From Sulfurovum sp. (GTDB lineage Bacteria; Campylobacterota; Campylobacteria; Campylobacterales; Sulfurovaceae), in NCBI GenBank assembly GCA_027019175.1, contig JALUXB010000050.1:1-43795 (forward strand): 43,795 nucleotides of DNA, given 5' to 3'. Numbering within the stretch: position 1 is the stretch's first letter; every line of letters starts with the position of its first letter. The translations under genes were made by a program, and so were the position numbers. The notes below the pieces were generated by a model. It was given only the letters and a program-made list of their open reading frames with translations. It did no database searches and had not been told where the DNA came from. Below are positions 38,823 through 43,795 of the stretch, piece after piece.

Positions 38823-39491
38823 TTAAAAGAGGTTAATTTTTTCCAGAAGTCTGTTCGCATCAAGAATCTGAATATCCTTGTTCTTGGTTGCGATGGTTCC
38901 ATCCGCTTTAAGTGCTTTGAGGTGGCGCTCGACCACATGCCGTACCGTACCGATGAGTTTGGCGATCTCCGTGTTGGAAAGCCCCTGAATAAGTTTGTAC
39001 TTCAGACGGTTGTTAGGGTCGAGGTTCTGCAGCAGCAGTTTGATGAGACGCTCTGAGGTAGAGTAGAGCGAAAGGTCGGTGGCAAGCTCCTCTACATGCC
39101 GCATCTGCTGGGCAAGATAAGGGAAGAACATCCGGTTGAAGGACTCGTTGGTACGCAACAGGTGTCGCACCTCCTCAATGGGAAGCTGCAACAACTCGGA
39201 ATCTTCCAGTGCTTCATACATGACATCGTGCGGCTGACCGTCAAGCAAGACGATCGTATCGAACATATCACCTTCACGATAGACAAAGATCGTTTGCTCC
39301 TTGCCGTTGTCAAAGTTGAGCTGATAAGTCTTGATCTTCCCGCTGATTACAATGTAAAAGTAACGCAGAAGTTCATCACCGCCAAAGAGAGTCTCTCCCT
39401 TCTTGACAGAAAGGCGTTGGGTAAAGCGTGTGATCTCACTCTGCGCATTGGTATCAAGATTGTAAAACGGTACGACAGTATCGGGCAGCAC
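38823..39491 (-). CDS. Crp/Fnr family transcriptional regulator
   Basis: The 222-residue protein has an N-terminal cyclic-nucleotide-binding-like barrel (KKGETLFGGDELLRYFYIVI, SGKIKTYQLNFDNGKEQTIF, REGDMFDTIVLLDGQPHDVM), a dimer helix, and a C-terminal winged helix (QGLSNTEIAKLIGTVRHVVE with RHLKALKADG). It contains no Cys, so it is not an iron-sulfur FNR. GTG 39491 is preferred to the TTG at 39512 because AAGGAG stands five bases upstream of the GTG. It heads the stress block (yfdX-type, two hsp20) and diverges from smpB. Confidence 0.88.
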   Translation of the reverse strand: MLPDTVVPFYNLDTNAQSEITRFTQRLSVKKGETLFGGDELLRYFYIVISGKIKTYQLNFDNGKEQTIFVYREGDMFDTIVLLDGQPHDVMYEALEDSELLQLPIEEVRHLLRTNESFNRMFFPYLAQQMRHVEELATDLSLYSTSERLIKLLLQNLDPNNRLKYKLIQGLSNTEIAKLIGTVRHVVERHLKALKADGTIATKNKDIQILDANRLLEKINLF

Positions 39492-39576
39492 GTCACTCCT
39501 TTTGGTTTTCAATATGTTATTCTATCGCATCGATGCCAAAACAGTGCTTCACTTCATGCAATCTTTCTATATATGC

Positions 39577-39582
39577 TATAAT
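39577..39582 (+). promoter_or_regulatory. -10 element of smpB
   Basis: TATAAT in TATATATGCTATAATGCC, 20 bases before the GTG start of smpB, with AAAAGGAA as ribosome site. Confidence 0.5.
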
Positions 39583-39602
39583 GCCGAGAAAAAAGGAATG
39601 GT

Positions 39603-40064
39603 GTGGCCATCAATATCGTAGCACAGAACAAAAAAGCCAGACACGATTATGAGATACTTGAAAAGCTTGAAGCCGGTATTGTGCTGCAGGGCAGCGAAGT
39701 CAAAGCACTCCGTGCAAAACGCGCCAACCTGAGTGATGCCTACTGCCGGTTCATTCAGGGGGAACTGTACCTGATGAATGCGCACATTGCGGAACTTGAA
39801 ACCACCAACCGCCACTTTGCACGTGACAGCCGTACACCACGCAAACTGCTGCTGCATAAAAAAGAGCTTCTCAAGCTGCATAACAAAGTGCACAAAGACG
39901 GCTTGACCATCGTACCGTTGATGATCTACTTCAATGAACGTAACATTGCCAAAGTAAGCATTGCTGTAGCCAAAGGGAAAAAGCTGCATGACAAACGTGC
40001 CGACCTGAAAGCAAAAACGCTCGACAGGGAAGCCCGCGCAGCCATGAAAAACCGCTCTTACTGA
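39603..40064 (+). CDS. smpB: SsrA-binding protein SmpB
   Basis: SmpB carries tmRNA to stalled ribosomes. The 153-residue protein has the family blocks AQNKKARHDYEILEKLEAGI, VLQGSEVKALRAKRANLSDA, ETTNRHFARDSRTPRKLLLH, IVPLMIYFNERNIAKVSIAV, and the basic tail KKLHDKRADLKAKTLDREAR. The start codon is GTG 39603. In Campylobacter and Helicobacter smpB follows ispE directly; here 3.4 kb of stress genes lie between. Its stop overlaps that of the convergent membrane gene by seven bases. Confidence 0.96.
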   Translation: MAINIVAQNKKARHDYEILEKLEAGIVLQGSEVKALRAKRANLSDAYCRFIQGELYLMNAHIAELETTNRHFARDSRTPRKLLLHKKELLKLHNKVHKDGLTIVPLMIYFNERNIAKVSIAVAKGKKLHDKRADLKAKTLDREARAAMKNRSY

Positions 40065-40978
40065 GTTCGCTTCTCTCTCCACGTTTCATAAAAAGAGCGC
40101 CTTTTCTGTACCCTTTGCACCTTTCGCACCCCACGTTTCTGAAGCAGCTTTTGGTGCACATTTGGCTGAAAACGTCTCAGTTCCTTTAACTGATAATAAG
40201 CAGAAACCGGTTTATAGCCGATAAATCGGTAGATCATCCTTCGTGTCCATGCCACAAGCCAGCGAAAACCTCGCCGGAGGGGAATATGCAGCAGCCTTTC
40301 CATAACCCAGTCGAACCAGTTTGCCGCCCAGAGAAACTGCCGGTAAACCCAACGGATACCGGAAGTTAAAAAAGGAATTTTTTCAAGCCATGCAAGCAGC
40401 CACGAAAATATCACCACTTCAACAATAGGTCCAAGCCAGCTGCCCCACAGATAATCGGTAAAAAAATAGACGATGGCACTTCCTGTTTTCAGGGAAAGTG
40501 CCAGCAGGAAACTCCACATTTTTGCCAGAAAAATCTTGAATGCCAGCATCACTCCCATAAATTTGCTGACATACCCAAGTGAACCGAGAAAGGCAAATGC
40601 AGCAATGAGCTTCTTGCTCAGCGGAAACCGCATAAAGTTTTTTTTGATATGTTCCAGTAACAGTTTGACATCTTTGGCAACATGGTCGAGAAAGTGTACT
40701 TTGAGATGATGGGTAAAAACCTTTTCGATCAGGTAGCGCTTGCTCAGCCCGGTTGCAGAAAGCAGTACTATCTTTTTGAGGAAAAGTTTAAGAATAAACT
40801 TTCCTTTGACCAGAAAAAAGGCCGTAAACAAGGCAACAGAATACTCTTTTACAAAAGCGGCACCATCACTGATCCAGTGTTGCAGCAGGCGTCGCACAGG
40901 TTCCACCGCAACAGAAAGCAACAGCAAAAAAAGAAAAATTCCGTTAAATATCCAGAACCACTTAGGATGCTTACCCAT
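40058..40978 (-). CDS. Basic multi-span membrane protein, unknown (second of a pair)
   Basis: The 306-residue protein has an N-terminal membrane segment (WFWIFNGIFLFLLLLSVAVE), further hydrophobic helices (FVKEYSVALFTAFFLVKGKF, KLIAAFAFLGSLGYVSKFMG, WLGPIVEVVIFSWLLAWLEK) and a strongly basic C-terminal third (RRFQPNVHQKLLQKRGVRKV, QKRRSFYETWREKRT). Lys/Arg and aromatic residues are abundant throughout. No family was recognised. It overlaps the upstream membrane gene by one base (TGATG), so the two are coupled. Confidence 0.72.
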   Translation of the reverse strand: MGKHPKWFWIFNGIFLFLLLLSVAVEPVRRLLQHWISDGAAFVKEYSVALFTAFFLVKGKFILKLFLKKIVLLSATGLSKRYLIEKVFTHHLKVHFLDHVAKDVKLLLEHIKKNFMRFPLSKKLIAAFAFLGSLGYVSKFMGVMLAFKIFLAKMWSFLLALSLKTGSAIVYFFTDYLWGSWLGPIVEVVIFSWLLAWLEKIPFLTSGIRWVYRQFLWAANWFDWVMERLLHIPLRRGFRWLVAWTRRMIYRFIGYKPVSAYYQLKELRRFQPNVHQKLLQKRGVRKVQRVQKRRSFYETWREKRTQ

Positions 40979-41556
40979 CAGCCCCTCTTCAATGCCGCTT
41001 TTATCGTCCTGTATAACCTCTTCAGACGTTGCACAAAGGGGGACTCTTTGGAGAAATAGCGTATCTTCACCGCCCTGAAAAAGGCTTTTGTCCGCTGCTT
41101 CAGTGCCTTAAGACGCTTCATTGTCTTCTGGTATATCTCCAGGGCTTTGAGCCAGTCTATGAATGCCATGATCTTCCCATAGAGCCACCGGAACCATCCA
41201 AAACGCATAAGCTTGCTCTCCGTTACACGGAACATCCAGAAGGTAAAGGCGGCAATGGGGATCTTCGAGAGATAGAGCGCAAGCCCTGTAAGCACGTGGC
41301 CGCTTACGAACATATATCCGGCATAGAGCCCGAAGGCCTCCACGAATACCAGCATCACCATAAAGATGACCAGAATCACATACCGGTTTACCGCCTGCAG
41401 CTTCGCCTCCACCCTCTGCAGGATCTTAAGCGAATGGACATACCTGTAGACAGGATAGGCAACCCCCTCCCATATCACCTCTTCAAAGAGAATGAAGATG
41501 ATAACCAGTAGAAGCTGCAGCAGGGTAAGAAGTTTGTGCTTGATAGCGGTAAGCAT
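40978..41556 (-). CDS. Basic multi-span membrane protein, unknown (first of a pair)
   Basis: The 192-residue protein has three likely membrane segments (LLTLLQLLLVIIFILFEEVI, VILVIFMVMLVFVEAFGLYA, VLTGLALYLSKIPIAAFTFW) and a very basic, amphipathic C-terminal half (KTMKRLKALKQRTKAFFRAV, FVQRLKRLYRTIKAALKRG). The EEVIWEGVAYPVYRYV segment after the first helix is distinctive. It shares general composition with the next gene and may form a complex with it. The promoter -10 lies at 41588-41593, directly next to a heptamer array. Confidence 0.72.
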   Translation of the reverse strand: MLTAIKHKLLTLLQLLLVIIFILFEEVIWEGVAYPVYRYVHSLKILQRVEAKLQAVNRYVILVIFMVMLVFVEAFGLYAGYMFVSGHVLTGLALYLSKIPIAAFTFWMFRVTESKLMRFGWFRWLYGKIMAFIDWLKALEIYQKTMKRLKALKQRTKAFFRAVKIRYFSKESPFVQRLKRLYRTIKAALKRG

Positions 41557-41587
41557 TGGTATTGACCTTTGGTGATTTTAAAGTGTT

Positions 41588-41649
41588 ATTATAGCGGCAA
41601 AGGGTTAAGGGTTAAGGGTTAAGGGTTAAGGGTTAAGGGTTAAGGGTAT
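41588..41649. repeat. AGGGTTA heptamer array abutting a promoter
   Basis: Six perfect AGGGTTA units (41601-41642) and a degenerate AGGGTAT (41643-41649). On the minus strand the array reads (TTAACCC)n and ends 8 bases before TATAAT (41588-41593), the -10 of the membrane protein pair. The -35 position therefore falls inside the array (TTAACC, 16-base spacing). Confidence 0.85.
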
Positions 41650-41871
41650 TTTTGTATAGGTTTGTTGAAGTAAAACTTAAATGTCTATTTATGGATTATT
41701 TTGTTTGAGTTGTACTTAGATTTTTGGGTTTTGGTAAAGGAGCTTACAATACACAGAGAGTAAAGATCTCTTTTTGATTTTCTGTAGGTTTGTGGGTTAT
41801 TATGAAGGAGCTTACGGATTAGTAAGTGACTGAATAATTCCCGCAAAGATGCAGGAAAGCAGAAAGAGAGA
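41650..41871. other. AT-rich gap downstream of rplS
   Basis: Together with the array this makes a gene-free stretch of 315 bases. It contains two imperfect direct repeats around AAGGAGCTTAC, near 41738 and 41803, about 65 bases apart, each preceded by a GGGTT-containing tract. No gene, tRNA or clear terminator stem for rplS is visible. Confidence 0.45.
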
Positions 41872-42231
41872 TTACTTTCTGCGGAGTTCTTTGATACGTG
41901 CAGCCTTACCCTTGAGCTCTCTAAGGTAGAAGAGTTTTGCACGTCTGACTCTACCGCGTCTAAGTACTTCAATACTTTCGATAGACTCAGAGTAAAGTGG
42001 GAAGATTCTTTCAACACCTACAGAGTTGGCACCGATCTTTCTGACGATGAAAGTTCTGCCTGTTCCTTCACCTCTGATAGCGATACAGAGACCCTCATAG
42101 TTCTGAACTCTTGTCTTGTCACCTTCTTTAATTCTTACCGCTACTCTGACAGTGTCACCGGCTCTGAATTCAGGAATGTTTTTACCTTCCAACTGTGCTT
42201 TTTCAAAGCTTTCAATGTATTTATTTCTCAT
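41872..42231 (-). CDS. rplS: 50S ribosomal protein L19
   Basis: L19 lies at the 30S-50S interface. The 119-residue protein has the family blocks [60 protein letters not shown] and [20 protein letters not shown]. Its start overlaps the trmD end by 11 bases. It is the last gene of the rpsP-khpA-rimM-trmD-rplS operon. Confidence 0.97.
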   Translation of the reverse strand: MRNKYIESFEKAQLEGKNIPEFRAGDTVRVAVRIKEGDKTRVQNYEGLCIAIRGEGTGRTFIVRKIGANSVGVERIFPLYSESIESIEVLRRGRVRRAKLFYLRELKGKAARIKELRRK

Positions 42232-42916
42232 GTGTTATACCTTTTTTGTATAAGTCTGGCCGGAAATACTTCGTTTTGCACAAAGCCAACCCTCTTTTTA
42301 AGTCCGTGATTTTACTATGATTACCCTTTAAGAACTCTGAAACAACAGCATTTTCTTCATAGACAACAGGTTTTGTAAATGAAGGCGCCTCAAGAAGGGG
42401 TTCTTCGAAGCTTTCTACCTGCAGTGACTCACTGTTTCCAAGCACCCCGTCCACATTGCGGCTTATGGCATCACAAAGCACCATGCTTGCCAGCTCCCCG
42501 CCTGTCAGAATGTAGTCACCGATGGAAAATACCTCATCCGCCTGCGCCTCGATGACCCGTTCGTCAATCCCCTCGTAACGGCCGCTGACCAATACGACAT
42601 GGGTCTTTTGGGCAAGACGCTTCGCGTCGTTTTGGGTAAAGCGTTTGGCTACAGGAGTAAGAAAGACGATATGTGCATCCGGAGAAGTTGCCTTGAGCGT
42701 ATCGAGCGTATCCATCAGCGGCTGTGGTGTCATCAACATACCGGCACCCCCGCCTATCATTGGGGCATCGACACGATTGAATTTATCTTTGGTATAGTCG
42801 CGCGGATTTCGAAAATCGATGGAAAGTTTTTCTTCCTCAATCGCACGCCTCAGAATGCTTGCAGAGAAATAGCCTTCGATAAGCTGTGGGAAAAGAGTCA
42901 CAAACGTAAAATGCAT
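42221..42916 (-). CDS. trmD: tRNA (guanine(37)-N1)-methyltransferase
   Basis: TrmD methylates G37 next to the anticodon and prevents frameshifting. The 231-residue SPOUT enzyme begins [20 protein letters not shown] and shows [37 protein letters not shown], and the trefoil-knot SAM site [20 protein letters not shown] with [14 protein letters not shown]. It starts four bases after rimM. Confidence 0.96.
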   Translation of the reverse strand: MHFTFVTLFPQLIEGYFSASILRRAIEEEKLSIDFRNPRDYTKDKFNRVDAPMIGGGAGMLMTPQPLMDTLDTLKATSPDAHIVFLTPVAKRFTQNDAKRLAQKTHVVLVSGRYEGIDERVIEAQADEVFSIGDYILTGGELASMVLCDAISRNVDGVLGNSESLQVESFEEPLLEAPSFTKPVVYEENAVVSEFLKGNHSKITDLKRGLALCKTKYFRPDLYKKGITHEK

Positions 42917-42920
42917 CTGC

Positions 42921-43448
42921 CTAACTGGCCTCTAATACATCTTTGGCATCTTTGGTATCAATGCGCCTGGCCTGTGTATCTGCATCTATAATATAACGGT
43001 CAATATAGGGAAGCAGAAACTGCTTTGGCATCCCTGCTTTGACCAGTGTTTCATCCGTATCGATGGCAAGATAATCCACATCGGCCATGCGCTGAATATC
43101 TGTCACACGGCCAAGTTTTTCACCCTTTTCCATCACTTCACAGCCGATAATATCAAACCAGAAATGCTGACCTTCATTCAGTTCACAATTGGCTTTTGTC
43201 TGCGCCTCATCGGCATAAAGCTTCACATTGGTGAGTTTTTTCGCTTCATCTATATTTTCGTAACCGTTAAAACGGATGATACCGCGTTTGGCATTTACAG
43301 AGGCTATCGTCAATGGGCCGCGTGAACTCTGAAAGGTACTTCCTTTTTTAAACTGTTCCGGGAAATCGGTATGAAGGTGAAGTTTAAGGTCGCCGTGAAG
43401 GCCAACCGTACGCCCTATCTGGGCAATGAAGAATTTTTCGCCAGGCAT
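42921..43448 (-). CDS. rimM: Ribosome maturation factor RimM
   Basis: RimM binds S19 and helps mature the 30S head. The 175-residue protein has the RimM N-terminal barrel (KFFIAQIGRTVGLHGDLKLH) and a C-terminal PRC barrel (HFWFDIIGCEVMEKGEKLGR and VTDIQRMADVDYLAIDTDET). It lies between khpA and trmD with 5- and 4-base gaps. Confidence 0.95.
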   Translation of the reverse strand: MPGEKFFIAQIGRTVGLHGDLKLHLHTDFPEQFKKGSTFQSSRGPLTIASVNAKRGIIRFNGYENIDEAKKLTNVKLYADEAQTKANCELNEGQHFWFDIIGCEVMEKGEKLGRVTDIQRMADVDYLAIDTDETLVKAGMPKQFLLPYIDRYIIDADTQARRIDTKDAKDVLEAS

Positions 43449-43453
43449 TTGTA

Positions 43454-43696
43454 TTAGTTTACCGCTTTGACGTTGACACGGTAGTTCTTGCCACCTTTGG
43501 CTTTGCAGCCCGAGATGACCGTTTTGATCGCATTGATCATTTTGCCCTCTTTCCCGATGAGTTTCCCCATATCTTCGCTGTTTGCAAAAATAGTGATCTC
43601 ATCGAATCCCTCATCCATCTCTACAATCTCTACAGAGATATCATCAGGATGGTTCACCAAAAGTGTGGCGTAGGCATAGAGGAAGTCTTTGACCAT
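43454..43696 (-). CDS. khpA: KH-domain RNA-binding protein KhpA
   Basis: The 80-residue protein is a single type II KH domain with the GxxG loop in NSEDMGKLIGKEGKMINAIK, a structure-guided RNA binder. It always sits between rpsP and rimM in this operon type, which supports the name. ATG 43696 follows the rpsP stop by five bases. Confidence 0.93.
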   Translation of the reverse strand: MVKDFLYAYATLLVNHPDDISVEIVEMDEGFDEITIFANSEDMGKLIGKEGKMINAIKTVISGCKAKGGKNYRVNVKAVN

Positions 43697-43701
43697 TCGG
43701 C

Positions 43702-43795
43702 TTATTTTTTACCTGCAAGTCTTTTAACAGTCGGGCTCATTTGTGCACCGACACTGACCCAGTAGTTGAGTCTCTCTTCATCGATTTTAAGATCT
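43702..43795 (-). CDS. rpsP: 30S ribosomal protein S16 (C-terminal part, runs off the window)
   Basis: The last 30 codons are visible on the minus strand, reading DLKIDEERLNYWVSVGAQMS then PTVKRLAGKK and TAA. The segment LNYWVSVGAQMSPTVKRL is diagnostic of S16. The start lies beyond the right edge. It is the first gene of the rpsP-khpA-rimM-trmD-rplS operon. Confidence 0.95.
   Translation of the reverse strand, partial: DLKIDEERLNYWVSVGAQMSPTVKRLAGKK

Noticed and set aside
41601-41649. Telomere-like or CRISPR-like repeat array
   Set aside because: Units are 7 bp, perfectly contiguous with no spacers, internal to a chromosome; it is a microsatellite of the heptamer family, not a telomere or CRISPR.

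Overview
The window is a 43.8 kb, gene-dense chromosomal segment of a Campylobacterota (epsilonproteobacterial) bacterium, most likely a Sulfurovum/Sulfurimonas-type marine sulfur oxidizer. This rests on protein family resemblance and on gene order recalled from Helicobacter and Campylobacter: rnr-holA-rpsF-ssb-rpsR, mutS2...murC-aminotransferase, yajC-secD-secF plus a small membrane protein, uvrD-truB-ispE...smpB, and rpsP-khpA-rimM-trmD-rplS. No rRNA, tRNA, CRISPR array, prophage or intact insertion sequence was seen.

Layout. 1-2.5 kb (+): end of a probable rnr, then holA and the rpsF-ssb-rpsR operon. 2.7-4.2 kb: an orphan AT-rich lipoprotein gene. 4.5-11.6 kb (-): mutS2, a YfgM-like/BamB-like outer-membrane assembly pair, a tyrosine recombinase, a small unknown, coaX, hisG (short form) and a methyltransferase. 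11.6-12.6 kb (+): an AraC-type regulator. 12.6-17.4 kb (-): murC, an unknown, a DapC-like aminotransferase and a CBS-CBS-GGDEF cyclase. 17.4-22.8 kb (-): a translationally coupled ovoA-ovoB-dacB set (ovothiol synthesis plus a SPOR-tagged class C PBP) and a small membrane protein. 23-25.9 kb (-): yajC-secD-secF. 25.9-31.3 kb (+): lnt-yidD-pyrC-carbonic anhydrase, then cysK, a class IV PLP enzyme and an SspB-like small protein. 31.3-32.2 kb (-): a LysR regulator. 32.4-36.2 kb (+): uvrD-truB-ispE. 36.2-39.5 kb (-): a stress block (Crp/Fnr regulator, YfdX, two Hsp20, a membrane protein) lying between ispE and smpB, which are adjacent in Campylobacter and Helicobacter. 39.6-40.1 kb (+): smpB. 40.1-41.6 kb (-): two basic membrane proteins. 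41.9-43.8 kb (-): rplS-trmD-rimM-khpA-rpsP.

The most unusual signal is not a protein. At least seven sites carry degenerate tandem repeats with an exact 7-bp period but different unit sequences (ATTCCTA, ACTCTTC, CATCTTC, ATCATCC, AGGGTTA). Most are directly attached to a perfect or near-perfect hairpin, and several are joined to it by an (A/G)(T/A)ACC linker. They sit at gene borders, supply stop or start codons (coaX, dapC), lie inside lnt, and touch a promoter. Two inverted REP pairs with a 5' GTAG tetranucleotide (after murC's upstream neighbour and after uvrD) form a second, RAYT-type dispersed repeat family. Other points are a duplicated secF 3' tail around an inserted hairpin, loss of csrA from its usual truB-ispE slot, and two possibly leaderless regulatory genes.
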